Below, piece after piece: positions 43,849-53,116 of a stretch of DNA of 64,000 bases. Where the stretch lies: assembly GCF_004000985.1 (NCBI RefSeq), contig NZ_BIMH01000019.1:1-64000 (forward strand), given 5' to 3'. The notes under the pieces were generated by a model. That model worked only from the letters and a program-made list of their open reading frames with translations, did no database searches and was not told the origin of the DNA. Source of the DNA: Paenibacillus validus NBRC 15382. Lineage in GTDB: Bacteria > Bacillota > Bacilli > Paenibacillales > NBRC-103111. The position numbers were made by a program, and so were the translations under genes. Positions within the stretch are counted from its first letter, which is position 1. Each line of letters begins with the position of its first letter.

Positions 43849-44284
43849 GGGGATGCCTTTATCATAAAACGAATTCTCGAATCCGGATTATTTTATCCCA
43901 TAATTTGATACAAACCGTATGAGAAAGATACGTGAAAAAAGCCTGATAAAATCAGGCTTTTTTTGCATAGTTATTGAGAGTTTTAGGCCTGCAAAACTAA
44001 CTTATCCCTCTCAATCGCATAATGATTGCGAAATCCTCCAAGTGCTCAACAATGGGTTATGCAGAATCTACTTCTAGCTTGCTTCCACTTCTCTTTTCCC
44101 GAATTAGGATATTATAGCTAAAAATAAATATCATTATTAGATATATTGAACAATGACTTTCCTTTGACCCAACCCTTATAATTTGGATAAAAAATACGAG
44201 ATGTAACGAAACATTACACCAAACTAAAGATCAGGCCGGCAAACGCGTGTGGCGCTGTGCCAAGGGTCACTGGGAGGAACCGTT
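43849..44284. other. Gene-free region
   Basis: An AT-rich stretch of 436 bases with no supported gene. It contains the hairpin at 43935-43964 and, on the plus strand, ATGACT (44153-44158) and TATAAT (44177-44182) 18 bases apart, a candidate promoter for the hydrolase operon starting at 44285. Confidence 0.5.
43935..43964. terminator. Bidirectional terminator
   Basis: AAAAAAGCCTGAT / ATCAGGCTTTTTTT with a three-base loop (43935-43947, 43951-43964). No intact gene ends here on either side, which suggests loss of a gene upstream of the orphan adaptor. Confidence 0.85.
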
Positions 44285-45571
44285 ATGGAGGGTAAAGTCA
44301 CATTCTCGCTGCATGACAAATGCGAAATCATAGAAAGCATTACTGAAGAAATCGAAGAATTCATGCTCTGGATGGGTTCTTTTGGAAAGCAGGAAGAAGG
44401 GGGCGTCACGCGCCTGTTGTACTCGGAAGCTTGGCGGGATGCCCAGCTTGCTTTAGCTGCTGCAATGGAACAAGCAGGTTTGGAGGCTTCCTTCGATTGG
44501 GTAGGCAATCTGTTTGGAAAACTGCCGGGAACGGAAACGAACAAGACGTCGATTATGACGGGCTCGCATGTGGATACTGTCAAAAACGGCGGGATGTACG
44601 ATGGCACCTTCGGTATTGCGGCAGGCGTGATTGCCCTGAAATTTTTGAAGCAACATTTCGGCATGCCGAAGCGGAGTCTGGAGGTCGTTTCCTTGTGCGA
44701 AGAAGAAGGGAGCCGGTTTCCGATGACCTACTGGGGCTCGGGGAGCATTACGGGCCGCAGACATGTTGAAGAAATCGCCTTATTGACCGATGAGAACGGC
44801 ATTTCTTTTCGCGAAGCGATGGAAGCTGCAGGCTTCGGTTCCGGTACGTTACGGGACAGCCGCCGTCAAGATATCGGCGCGTTTATTGAACTTCATGTGG
44901 AGCAAGGCATCGTTCTGGAAAGAAAGAACTTGAATATCGGGATTGTCGAGGCCATTGTGGGACAAAGACGCTACACGATCGAAGTAACGGGAGAAGCGAA
45001 CCATGCCGGGACTACGCCTATGATGTGGAGAAAGGATGCTTTGGGCGGAGCTAGCGGGATGACTCAATATTTGCTGAATGCCGCAAGGGAACAGGGAGCG
45101 CCTTTGGTGGCGACGGTAGGCCGGTTTGAGGTCAAGCCCAATGTTGCGAATGTGATACCGGAGAAGGTCATTTTTACAGTAGATGTACGGCATCCGGATG
45201 CCACCGTTTTAGAAACGTTTTGTCATCGGTTTTTAACGGAATTCAGAAAAATTGCTGAAGAGCAGGAGCTTCATGTCCAAACCCATTTATGGATGAATGC
45301 TTCGCCCGTAAACATGGACAAAGGGTTGTCTGCAAAGATTGAGCGGATTTGCAAAAGCCATGATATTTCTCACCTTAGCATGGCCAGTGGCGCAGGACAC
45401 GATGCTCAAATGTTTCAACACATCTGTCCGTCGGCCCTTATTTTTGTTCCAAGCCATTTGGGGATCAGCCATTCCCCACAAGAATACACGTCTCCCGCAG
45501 ATTTGGCCGTCGGCACCGCCGTGTTGATCGAATTATTATATCTGCTGGGCTATAAGGAGGAGGAAATATGA
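44285..45571 (+). CDS. M20-family amidohydrolase (allantoate amidohydrolase/ureidoglycolate type)
   Basis: A 428-residue zinc or manganese amidase of the AllC/PucF/hydantoinase-carbamoylase group. Metal-site residues are His95 and Asp97 (SHVDT), Asp106 (GGMYDG), Glu140-141 (CEEEGSRF) and His204 (ELHVEQG), with a C-terminal HSPQE. The dimerisation lid contains EVTGEANHAGTTPM. It would hydrolyse an N-carbamoyl or ureido compound. ATG at 44285 after GGGAGG. First gene of the rightward operon, overlapping the next by four bases. AllC-like, but N-carbamoyl-amino-acid hydrolase is also possible. Confidence 0.88.
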   Translation: MEGKVTFSLHDKCEIIESITEEIEEFMLWMGSFGKQEEGGVTRLLYSEAWRDAQLALAAAMEQAGLEASFDWVGNLFGKLPGTETNKTSIMTGSHVDTVKNGGMYDGTFGIAAGVIALKFLKQHFGMPKRSLEVVSLCEEEGSRFPMTYWGSGSITGRRHVEEIALLTDENGISFREAMEAAGFGSGTLRDSRRQDIGAFIELHVEQGIVLERKNLNIGIVEAIVGQRRYTIEVTGEANHAGTTPMMWRKDALGGASGMTQYLLNAAREQGAPLVATVGRFEVKPNVANVIPEKVIFTVDVRHPDATVLETFCHRFLTEFRKIAEEQELHVQTHLWMNASPVNMDKGLSAKIERICKSHDISHLSMASGAGHDAQMFQHICPSALIFVPSHLGISHSPQEYTSPADLAVGTAVLIELLYLLGYKEEEI

Positions 45572-46812
45572 AAATGTATAAGGATTTGTCCCCGTCCCTG
45601 CGTACGATCATGACACCCGGTCCTGTGGAAGTGGACCCCAGGGTTCTCAGAGCAATGTCCTTTCCGATCCTGGGCCAATTTGATCCTGAATTCACCGATT
45701 TAATGAACGAGACGATGGGGATGCTTCGTCAGGTGTTTCAAACCTCCAATCAGTGGGCATATCCCGTTGACGGGACCTCCCGCTCGGGAATTGAAGCGGC
45801 ATTAACCAGTTTAATTGAACCCGGGGATAAAGTGCTTATACCGATTTACGGACGATTCGGGTATTTGCTTATGGAAATTGCCGAGCGCTGCGGCGCGGAA
45901 ATAGCGACTCTGGAAACGGAATGGGGAAGCGTATTCGATCCGGAAGAAGTGATACGGGCCATTCACCGGGAAAAGCCGAAGCTCGTTGCGATCGTGCACG
46001 GTGAAACCTCTACGGGACGTATGCAGCCGCTTGCGGACATTGGTAAGGTGTGCAGGGAACTCGATATTTTGCTGGTCGTTGATGCTGTGGCCACGATTGG
46101 GGGAACACCGGTTGAGACCGACGCCTGGGGGCTTGATGTGGTCATCGGAGGAACGCAAAAATGTCTTTCCGTGCCTTCGGGCATGTCCCCGCTCACCTAT
46201 AACAGCCGTGCGGAAGCGAAAATTTTACGAAGAAAAACAATCGAGAAAGGGTTACGCGATCCGATGTCCCAGACCCTTTCGGCAGGAACTGCGATTCGAA
46301 GCAATTATTTCGATTTGAGCCAGCTCCAGGATTATTGGAGCCCCGCCCGATTGAATCACCATACGGAAGCGACATCCATGCTTTACGCACTCAGGGAAGG
46401 GTTAAGAATTGTTTTGGAAGAAGGCCTGGAAGTTCGTTTTGCGAGACATGCACTAAACGAGAAGGCTTTAATGGCAGGAATTCAAAGCATGGGGCTGCAG
46501 CTGTACGGAGACCCGAAATGCAAATTGCCTATGGTTACCTGTATCCGGATTCCTGAAGGTATCGATGGCGAAGCGGTGAGAGCCATGCTGCTGGAGCAGT
46601 TCGGAATTGAAATTGCCAGCTCTTTCGGCCCGTTAAAGGGGAAAATATGGCGGATCGGTACGATGGGATTTAGCTGCAGAAAGAAAAATGTGCTGCATCT
46701 GCTCGGCGCTTTAGAGGCCGTCATGATCTGCTTCGGTGTGCCAATCCATGCAGCTGCAGGCGTTCAGGCGGCACTCCAGGTTTATCGGGAAGGAGAGGTT
46801 CCTGTTGAATAA
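45568..46812 (+). CDS. PucG-like alanine/ureidoglycine-glyoxylate aminotransferase
   Basis: A 414-residue class-V PLP enzyme. PLP-binding Lys198 lies in GGTQKCLSVPSG; Asp172 in VVDAVATIGG pairs with the pyridine nitrogen. N-terminal MTPGPVEVDPRVLRAM is typical of alanine-glyoxylate aminotransferases and PucG. In Bacillus subtilis PucF and PucG act in succession on allantoate and (S)-ureidoglycine, and here their homologues are adjacent with ATGA overlap. ATG at 45568 after GGAGGAGG. Confidence 0.9.
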   Translation: MKMYKDLSPSLRTIMTPGPVEVDPRVLRAMSFPILGQFDPEFTDLMNETMGMLRQVFQTSNQWAYPVDGTSRSGIEAALTSLIEPGDKVLIPIYGRFGYLLMEIAERCGAEIATLETEWGSVFDPEEVIRAIHREKPKLVAIVHGETSTGRMQPLADIGKVCRELDILLVVDAVATIGGTPVETDAWGLDVVIGGTQKCLSVPSGMSPLTYNSRAEAKILRRKTIEKGLRDPMSQTLSAGTAIRSNYFDLSQLQDYWSPARLNHHTEATSMLYALREGLRIVLEEGLEVRFARHALNEKALMAGIQSMGLQLYGDPKCKLPMVTCIRIPEGIDGEAVRAMLLEQFGIEIASSFGPLKGKIWRIGTMGFSCRKKNVLHLLGALEAVMICFGVPIHAAAGVQAALQVYREGEVPVE

Positions 46813-48400
46813 CATCATGCCGATGGGGCATCAAGGTATGGTCGCTTCCCCGCATTATATGGCCAGCACCGTCGGAAGCTTCGTCCTGCGCGAGGGAGGG
46901 AACGCTTTTGACGCTGCGGTTGCGGTTAGCGCAACCTTGGCCGTAGTCTATCCTCACATGACGGGAATCGGGGGCGATAGCTTTTTCTTAATGTATTCAG
47001 CGAAAGATCGAAAGGTCATCGGTCTTAACGGAAGCGGCCGTTCCGGCCGGGAGGTCTCTTCATCCCTGTTTAAGGATAAAGGGTTATCCCGTATTCCCGA
47101 TCGCGGTGTTCTGAGCGCCATAACGGTACCCGGTATGGTCGATGCCTGGTGGGAGGCGTGGACCCGATTTGGCCGACTGCCTTGGGATAAGCTTATTGCC
47201 CCGGCTGTCCAATATGCCGAACAAGGCTTTCCGGTTTCCAGAGATCTGTATCGCTGGATGTGTAAAGACGAGCAATGGATCCGCGAGGATAAGACTCTGA
47301 AGGAAGTATTTATGGATGGAGGCCGATTAAAAAGCGAGGGTTCGCGTCTCGTTCAATCCGAATTGGCGGCGACCTTGCGTCTTCTGATGAAGGAAGGAAG
47401 GGATGCTTTTTATAAAGGGCCGTTCATGGAAGCTATGGTCCTGGCCATTCGGGCTGACGGGGGGCTTCTGACTGAAGAAGATTTCCTCTCCCATCGAAGC
47501 GATTGGGTCGAGCCGTTGTCGACAACGTACAAAGGCGACCGGATTTACCAAATGCCGCCGAACTCCCAAGGATTTTCACTGCTGCTCATGATGAATATAT
47601 TGGAGCATTTTGACCTGGCAGGCATTCCGCGAGATTCGGCCGCATTTTATCACCTGATGGTGGAGGTCGTCAAAAAGGCATTTCAATATCGGGATCGTTA
47701 CTTGACGGATCCGGATTTTGCGCATATTCCTGTAGACCAACTGTTGTCAAAAGATTTCGCAAGGCAATTAAGCGAGCAAATATCATTAACGCCCATGGAA
47801 GCCAGCCCTTTTCTATCTTCGCCCATGGGGCAGGATACCGCTTATGCCGCTGTCGTGGACGATGAGGGGAACGCGGTCTCTTTCATCCAAAGCTTATACT
47901 ATGATTTCGGGTCGGCCTACGTTCCGGAGGGTACAGGTGTGATTTTGCAAAATAGAGGTTCATTTTTTTCGCTGGATGCAGAGCACCCCAACGCCTTGCT
48001 TCCGAACAAACGCACCTTTCATACGTTGATGCCGGGGATGGTGCTGCGCGGGGAAAAGCCATACTTATTACTTGGAACCCAGGGCGGCGAAGGGCAGCCG
48101 CAAACACAGTTATCCATATTGACCGGTGTTTTGGATTATGGCTGCACAATTCAAGAAGCGATCGCTTTGCCGCGTTGGGTGTATGGGCGGACTTGGGGTC
48201 AAGCGAGCGATTCGCTGAAAATGGAAAACCGGAATTTGCAATCGGCCGCGGAGAAGCTCATGCAGTGGGGGCATCGCGTGGAACTCGTGTCCGGTTGGGA
48301 CGGTATAGTAGGCCAGGCCCAAGGAATCTGTATCGATACGAACGGGGTTATGTACGGCGCCGCCGATCCCCGAGGAGATGGTCTTGCCATCGGTTGGTAA
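46805..48400 (+). CDS. Gamma-glutamyltransferase-family protein (YwrD-like)
   Basis: A 531-residue Ntn-hydrolase of the gamma-glutamyltransferase family. The predicted autoprocessing nucleophile is Thr345 in GQDTAYAAVVDDEG, giving large and small subunits. No signal peptide is seen, unlike secreted GGT, so it should be cytoplasmic, as for YwrD-type proteins. TTG at 46805 was chosen: AGGAG is nine bases upstream, and it overlaps the end of the aminotransferase gene. It may act on a gamma-glutamylated or acylated intermediate of the operon's pathway. Confidence 0.88.
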   Translation: MNNIMPMGHQGMVASPHYMASTVGSFVLREGGNAFDAAVAVSATLAVVYPHMTGIGGDSFFLMYSAKDRKVIGLNGSGRSGREVSSSLFKDKGLSRIPDRGVLSAITVPGMVDAWWEAWTRFGRLPWDKLIAPAVQYAEQGFPVSRDLYRWMCKDEQWIREDKTLKEVFMDGGRLKSEGSRLVQSELAATLRLLMKEGRDAFYKGPFMEAMVLAIRADGGLLTEEDFLSHRSDWVEPLSTTYKGDRIYQMPPNSQGFSLLLMMNILEHFDLAGIPRDSAAFYHLMVEVVKKAFQYRDRYLTDPDFAHIPVDQLLSKDFARQLSEQISLTPMEASPFLSSPMGQDTAYAAVVDDEGNAVSFIQSLYYDFGSAYVPEGTGVILQNRGSFFSLDAEHPNALLPNKRTFHTLMPGMVLRGEKPYLLLGTQGGEGQPQTQLSILTGVLDYGCTIQEAIALPRWVYGRTWGQASDSLKMENRNLQSAAEKLMQWGHRVELVSGWDGIVGQAQGICIDTNGVMYGAADPRGDGLAIGW

Positions 48401-48431
48401 AGTTCGGCAATGAAAGGAATGAAGGAGCAGG

Positions 48432-48980
48432 ATGATCAAGACGCTGTTGGATTTATTTATCGCTTTTGGGAGATCGACTATGCTGGGGTATGGCGGAGGC
48501 CCGTCGATTATTCCCTTGTACCAGAATGAAGTGGTGAACCGGTTTGGCTGGATGGGAAACGAGGAATTCGGACAAGCGCTTGCATTCGGCAATGCGCTTC
48601 CGGGTCCTATCGCAACCAAGCTTGCGGCCTATATCGGATTCAAGGTTGCGGGATGGAGCGGTGCTGTTGTTGCGGTCGGAGCCGTCGTGCTGCCGACCGC
48701 ACTGCTCATGGTTTTGCTCGTGAATGTGATGTATAAATTGCAGAGCAATATTTATATTAAGGGTATGATCAAAGGGATTCAACCGGTCATTTTTGTCATG
48801 TTGGCCATGTTGGCGTTTGATTTTGCGAAGTTTGCTTTTCAAAAAGGAAGCGGGATGTTTTCTTTTCTGCCTTTTTTGATTGCAGCCCTTTTTTTTATTT
48901 CGGTGCAATATTTGGGGCTGAATCCGATCTGGGGGATTGTGGCTTCTCTGGTCATCGGCGCTATTTTCATGCATGGATAG
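48432..48980 (+). CDS. Half-size chromate-transporter-family protein
   Basis: A 182-residue membrane protein equal to one CHR domain: IAFGRSTMLGYGGGPSIIPL, FGQALAFGNALPGPIATKLA, YIGFKVAGWSGAVV. Single-domain CHR proteins normally occur as adjacent pairs; here no second half is found. In Bacillus subtilis the short CHR genes ywrA/ywrB lie next to ywrD, and the same neighbours occur here. It may export an organic anion and need not transport chromate. ATG at 48432 after AAGGAGC. Confidence 0.85.
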   Translation: MIKTLLDLFIAFGRSTMLGYGGGPSIIPLYQNEVVNRFGWMGNEEFGQALAFGNALPGPIATKLAAYIGFKVAGWSGAVVAVGAVVLPTALLMVLLVNVMYKLQSNIYIKGMIKGIQPVIFVMLAMLAFDFAKFAFQKGSGMFSFLPFLIAALFFISVQYLGLNPIWGIVASLVIGAIFMHG

Positions 48981-49284
48981 ACTGCTGATGAGGCAGCTGC
49001 CTAACGCCTGGCGATGACCATAACGCGTATGATCCCCCCTGTTATCCCCTTGGAATGTATGCTCCATAGCAAGCGGAATCCACGATAGCGTTCTTCCACG
49101 ACTTTAATGGGCCGGCTACCTTGGCAGCCTGTTTTCTGTAAAGAAAAATGACATGCAGCCGTTGCCGGCTTGCATGTCATTTTCCGTTGTCCACCATTTT
49201 ATGCCCGTTAGCCATACATGCAGCGCCGCACCTCAGATGATGAAAATGGTTAGAATCCGTCCATAATGCTACTACGGCTGGGAG
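48981..49284. other. Gene-free region with a hairpin
   Basis: No supported gene. It holds the hairpin at 49143-49185 and the frayed end of the IS1182-type relic. Confidence 0.5.
49143..49185. terminator. Terminator-like hairpin
   Basis: AAAATGACATGCA / TGCATGTCATTTT (49145-49157, 49171-49183) around a GC-rich loop that itself pairs (AGCCG/CGGCT). It lies 160 bases after the chromate-type transporter gene. Confidence 0.7.
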
Positions 49285-49667
49285 AGGATCGATGGCTGAC
49301 TTCATCCCTTTGTGCGACAGCAGTCGCTCGTCCTCGACGATCTGTTTGGCAAGATTCAGTTATTCGCTCACCGAGCCTTCATGGTCAGGCAGCAGCTTCT
49401 TCTCGAGCTTCGGATGCCGCTTGACCACAACGCGAAGCAGACGCTTTGCCGCATCCCGCCGTACGTCGAGCGGACTTTGTTCCGGCTGTGCCAGCCTGCG
49501 TGCGGGTTTCTTGTACGATACGTTCGTCTGATAGATGGTACAGGATTTGCAATAACTGCAAACGAAACAGCAGATCCGGCTCATTTACCGGTCTGCTGTA
49601 ATACTTAACACAAGGATTGTTCTACCAGCTCGTGAATGAAACCAAAATCTTTCATGGGAGTTTTCAT
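49285..49667 (-). pseudogene. Degenerate IS1182-like transposase
   Basis: Pieced together over at least three frames, the minus strand gives a transposase N-terminal half. MKDFGFIHELVEQSLC is followed by YYSRPVNEPDLLFRLQLLQI, LYHLSDERIVQET, SPLDVRRDAAKRLLRVVVKR, HPKLEKKL and LNLAKQIVEDERLLSHKGM. The EPDLLFRLQLLQ.LY.LSDE and IVEDERLL.KG blocks match IS1182-type transposases. Frameshifts and a stop in SVSE* show it is dead. It lies immediately downstream of the DctA-type gene. Confidence 0.7.
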
Positions 49668-49695
49668 CCCCTCTTTTTTCACATGATATGCCGGG

Positions 49696-51036
49696 TCAGA
49701 ACGCTTGCTTCTTAGTTGCATCGGCAAGGTTAGTTTCGCCGAGAGCATACGCAAGTCTGCCGTCAAGCACGTTTTCCGCCTGATGCTTATTAAGCAAGCC
49801 CTCCCAACGCGCAACGACGAAGGTGGCAACAGCATACCCAATAATATTGACTGTTGTCCGATAATTTCCCATGAATCGGTCAGGCGCAAGCATCAGGGCG
49901 ACTGCGGCCATTGGTATGGAGCCTGTTGCCGCCGCGGTTGCTGACAGTGCAACAAATGCGGACCCCGGTATTCCGGCCATCCCCTTGGACGTTAACAGCA
50001 GAACTCCCAGAAGCACAAGCTGCTCGGCAATGCTCAAATGAGTGCCGGTCGCTTGGGCGAGAAAAACCAGTGCCAGCGATAAATAGATTGAGGCCCCGTC
50101 CAGATTGAACGAATATCCTGTAGGCACCACCAGTCCGACAACGGCGCGGTTGCAGCCGGCGTGCTCGAACTTATTCATCAGCTGCGGCATGACCGCTTCC
50201 GTCGAACCTGTTGCGAACGCGAGAAGAATCTCCTCGCGGACGTAGAGAATTAGTTTCCAGAGACTGAGACCAACGTATGCCCGCATGATGATGGCTAATA
50301 TAATGAGAAAGGCAACACATGCGACGGTCATGGCAATAAACAGTTTACCGAATGAAAGGAGCGTGTTAATCCCGTACTGGCTGACCGCGAAGGCCAATGC
50401 GCCGAATGTCGCTAGCGCCGTAAGCTTCATGATATAGCCCATAATTTGAAACATGACTTTGTTGGCATGTTCAAGGAAATCGACCAGAACCTCCGACGTC
50501 CGTCCGCCAATATGGATGATTGCAAAGCCGCACAAACAAGATATTAGCAATACTTGCAATATCGAATTGTTTGCGAACGCTCCGATGGCGCTTTCCGGGA
50601 TCATATTCAGGAAGAAATCCGTCGTGCTGGGAAGCTGCGAGCCCTTGGTCGCTTTGGTGACTGCATCCGTTGATAGGGTAGCGGTATTGACATTCATTCC
50701 TGCACCGGGATTCATCAAGTTTGCAACTACCATGCCTATGATCAGCGCGATGGTCGTTACGATTTCGAAGTAGAGGATCGTTTTTCCTCCCATTCTTCCG
50801 ACCGCTTTTATGTCACCGACCTTGGCAATACCAACGACAACAACTCCAAAAACAAGCGGTGCAATGATCATTTTGATCAGTTTGATGAAGCCATCGCCTA
50901 GCGGCTTCAGGGCAATGCCAATGGTCGGCCAAAAATAGCCCACTAAAATACCCGCGACGATCGATGCAATAATCTGAAAAAATAGTCCTTTGTAAAAGGG
51001 CCTCTTTAATATCTCAGTTTGCGTTTGCGAATTCAT
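49696..51036 (-). CDS. Dicarboxylate/cation symporter (DctA/GltP family)
   Basis: A 446-residue membrane carrier with eight transmembrane helices and two re-entrant loops. Family signatures are LIKMIIAPLVFGVVVVGIAK, PTGYSFNLDGASIYLSLALV and LLLTSKGMAGIPGSAFVALS. It imports C4-dicarboxylates, glutamate or similar acids with protons or sodium. ATG at 51036 after AAGGAGAG. Divergent from the PucR-type regulator, which probably controls it. Confidence 0.92.
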   Translation of the reverse strand: MNSQTQTEILKRPFYKGLFFQIIASIVAGILVGYFWPTIGIALKPLGDGFIKLIKMIIAPLVFGVVVVGIAKVGDIKAVGRMGGKTILYFEIVTTIALIIGMVVANLMNPGAGMNVNTATLSTDAVTKATKGSQLPSTTDFFLNMIPESAIGAFANNSILQVLLISCLCGFAIIHIGGRTSEVLVDFLEHANKVMFQIMGYIMKLTALATFGALAFAVSQYGINTLLSFGKLFIAMTVACVAFLIILAIIMRAYVGLSLWKLILYVREEILLAFATGSTEAVMPQLMNKFEHAGCNRAVVGLVVPTGYSFNLDGASIYLSLALVFLAQATGTHLSIAEQLVLLGVLLLTSKGMAGIPGSAFVALSATAAATGSIPMAAVALMLAPDRFMGNYRTTVNIIGYAVATFVVARWEGLLNKHQAENVLDGRLAYALGETNLADATKKQAF

Positions 51037-51073
51037 ACTCTCTTTCTCTCCTTCCAACCATTTAACGTGACCT

Positions 51074-51084
51074 TATATCACATA
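51074..51084. promoter_or_regulatory. Candidate PucR operator, symporter side
   Basis: TATATCACATA, 38 bases upstream of the symporter start. Its exact reverse complement lies at 51191-51201 near the regulator gene. Confidence 0.45.
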
Positions 51085-51190
51085 TATTGTTTGTTTATAT
51101 AACAGATTATAATGAATTTATTTGACTTATTCATCATACAGAATAAACAAAATTAAAATTCCCTTTGTTCATATTGCACAAAATCCGCCC

Positions 51191-51201
51191 TATGTGATAT
51201 A
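51191..51201. promoter_or_regulatory. Candidate PucR operator, regulator side
   Basis: TATGTGATATA, 49 bases upstream of the PucR-type start and exact reverse complement of 51074-51084. A matched pair in a divergent promoter suggests binding by the flanking regulator. Confidence 0.45.
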
Positions 51202-51249
51202 TTTTTGTTAAATTATATTACGCATAATGTAATGAAGGAGAGGTTGTCC

Positions 51250-52902
51250 ATGATATTAGCGGATCTTCTGAAAATTCCCTGCTTGTCCACATCCAGAGTA
51301 ATCGCCGGGGAAGAAGGGTTGAACCGCATCGTCTATTCTGTCAACATGATGGACGCTCCGGATATTATCGACTTTTTAAAACCTCAGGAGCTGCTGCTAA
51401 CCACGGCATATGTCATAAAGGATCGTCCGGAAGCACTGGAATCTCTGGTCTCCAATATGGCCAATGTCGGCTGCGCCGGACTCATGATCAAGACGAAGCG
51501 CTTTTTACCGGCAATCCCTATTCGTGTTGTAGAAGTCGCCAATAAGCTGAACTTTCCCATCATTGAGCTTCCTCTGGATTTTTCTCTTGGAGAAATTATG
51601 AACCAGTCGCTCAGCTATATTCTCGAAAAAAGTGCCGACGAGCTGCGATACGCTTTAGAAAGCCACAGACATTTCACCAGTATCGTGCTGGAGGGAAAAA
51701 GCATTCCGGAGATTGTGCAAGAGCTCTCCAAGTTGCTGGATTCCCCTACACTGCTGTTAAATCATAAACTGGAGCTCATTTCTTCATCCCGACATTTTCA
51801 AAGCGCACCTTATATGGCGTTGCTGCCCGTCATCCAGCATGCATTAACGGCCTTGCCGGCCACCCGCTCCACCCAATCTTTGTCCTTGGTGGCGGATGCC
51901 GATTCACCATGCCGAAACGTAGCCGTTCACCCTATTCAAACCTATCAGCCTCAAGGATTCCTGATTTCGTTCATTGACAATCCGCCAACCAATAAACATC
52001 CCTTAATGGCAATGGAGCAAGCGGCCAACGTGATCAGCTTCGAAATGCTGAAACAGCAGGCGGTAAAGGAACGCTCAAGAAGGTACAAGAATGAATTTTT
52101 TTCGGATTTGGTGGAAGGGTTCGTAACCTCCGAACAGGAAGTGATTCATCGGGGAAAAAGATACGGTCTAAACGAACACAGCACCTCTTTGTGTATCGCA
52201 GCCAAAAAAGACGCGCCGGCGGAATCAAACGGCATAAACCCCGCTTCGCTTGAAGACAGCAGATTTACGGAGCGCGAGGAACTCTATCAATTAATTAAAA
52301 AAGGATTTACGGATCATGGAACGCCCTTTGTCATTTTCACGAAAAACGACCTGTTTGTTGTCATCCTTTCCTATAATCCGAATGAGCCTTATCTTCAAGA
52401 AACGGAAATGGAACTGGCGGAGCTATTAAAAAAGATTGCCGATGAGATCTATAAGAGGACTCAGATTGCCGTCTCCTTCGGAGTTGGTAATCCCGTGCAA
52501 AAGCTCTTGGATATTTCCGTCACCTACAAAGAAGCGTTCGATGCCCTGCAAACCGGATATCTCAGTAAGAAAAGGATGTTTGTCCAATTCAATCACATTA
52601 AAGAATTGGCGGATTTATTACGAATGGTTCCCATAGGAGAGTTGAAGAAATTTTACTTGGACACCTTTCAAGATCTGAAAGGACTGGAGGAAAAAGAACG
52701 AAAAGAACTGATGAGAACACTGATGGTCTTTTATGAGAATCATTGCCAAATCGCTGAAACCGCCAAACAGCTTTTTGTTCATCGAAATACCGTTATCTAC
52801 CGATTGGACAAGTGCGAGCAATTAACAGGACGGAGTTTGCGCACCCCAAGCGATAGTCTTCGCTTCCGGGTCGCTTATCTGATTGAACCTCTACTCCATT
52901 AG
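51250..52902 (+). CDS. PucR-family transcriptional regulator
   Basis: A 550-residue regulator. The N-terminal purine-catabolism (PucR) domain covers about residues 1-125 (ILADLLKIPCLSTSRVIAGE, PQELLLTTAYVI), the middle a GGDEF-like CdaR segment, and the C terminus the HTH_30 domain (LMRTLMVFYENHCQIAETAK, LFVHRNTVIYRLDKCEQLTG). In Bacillus subtilis PucR controls ureide and purine breakdown. ATG at 51250 follows AAGGAGAGG. It could regulate both the divergent symporter and the PucF/PucG-like operon at 44-49 kb. Confidence 0.92.
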   Translation: MILADLLKIPCLSTSRVIAGEEGLNRIVYSVNMMDAPDIIDFLKPQELLLTTAYVIKDRPEALESLVSNMANVGCAGLMIKTKRFLPAIPIRVVEVANKLNFPIIELPLDFSLGEIMNQSLSYILEKSADELRYALESHRHFTSIVLEGKSIPEIVQELSKLLDSPTLLLNHKLELISSSRHFQSAPYMALLPVIQHALTALPATRSTQSLSLVADADSPCRNVAVHPIQTYQPQGFLISFIDNPPTNKHPLMAMEQAANVISFEMLKQQAVKERSRRYKNEFFSDLVEGFVTSEQEVIHRGKRYGLNEHSTSLCIAAKKDAPAESNGINPASLEDSRFTEREELYQLIKKGFTDHGTPFVIFTKNDLFVVILSYNPNEPYLQETEMELAELLKKIADEIYKRTQIAVSFGVGNPVQKLLDISVTYKEAFDALQTGYLSKKRMFVQFNHIKELADLLRMVPIGELKKFYLDTFQDLKGLEEKERKELMRTLMVFYENHCQIAETAKQLFVHRNTVIYRLDKCEQLTGRSLRTPSDSLRFRVAYLIEPLLH

Positions 52903-53059
52903 CTTGATAGAGAAGAACGTTCTCTTTTGCGTTGTATCGAAAGGTTTCTTAACATCTTAAAATCCGAATTCTTATACACACAGGAATTTGAGAGTATTGA
53001 ACCATTCAAAGTGGAACTAGAAAAATAGATACTACTATAATCACAAACGAATTAAGACA

Positions 53060-53104
53060 AAACTAAAAGGCATGAGCCCAGTACAGTACCGAACTCATGC
53101 CTTA
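53060..53104 (-). terminator. Terminator after the YiaA-like gene
   Basis: Ten-base stem AAGGCATGAG / CTCATGCCTT (53067-53076, 53094-53103), followed on the minus strand by TTTTAGTTTTG. It begins 13 bases after the stop codon at 53117. Confidence 0.75.
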
Positions 53105-53116
53105 AAGGCAGCTTAA

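Noticed and set aside
45986-46390. Open frames opposite or alongside the aminotransferase gene
   Set aside because: Shadow frames of the strongly coded PucG-like gene without start signals.
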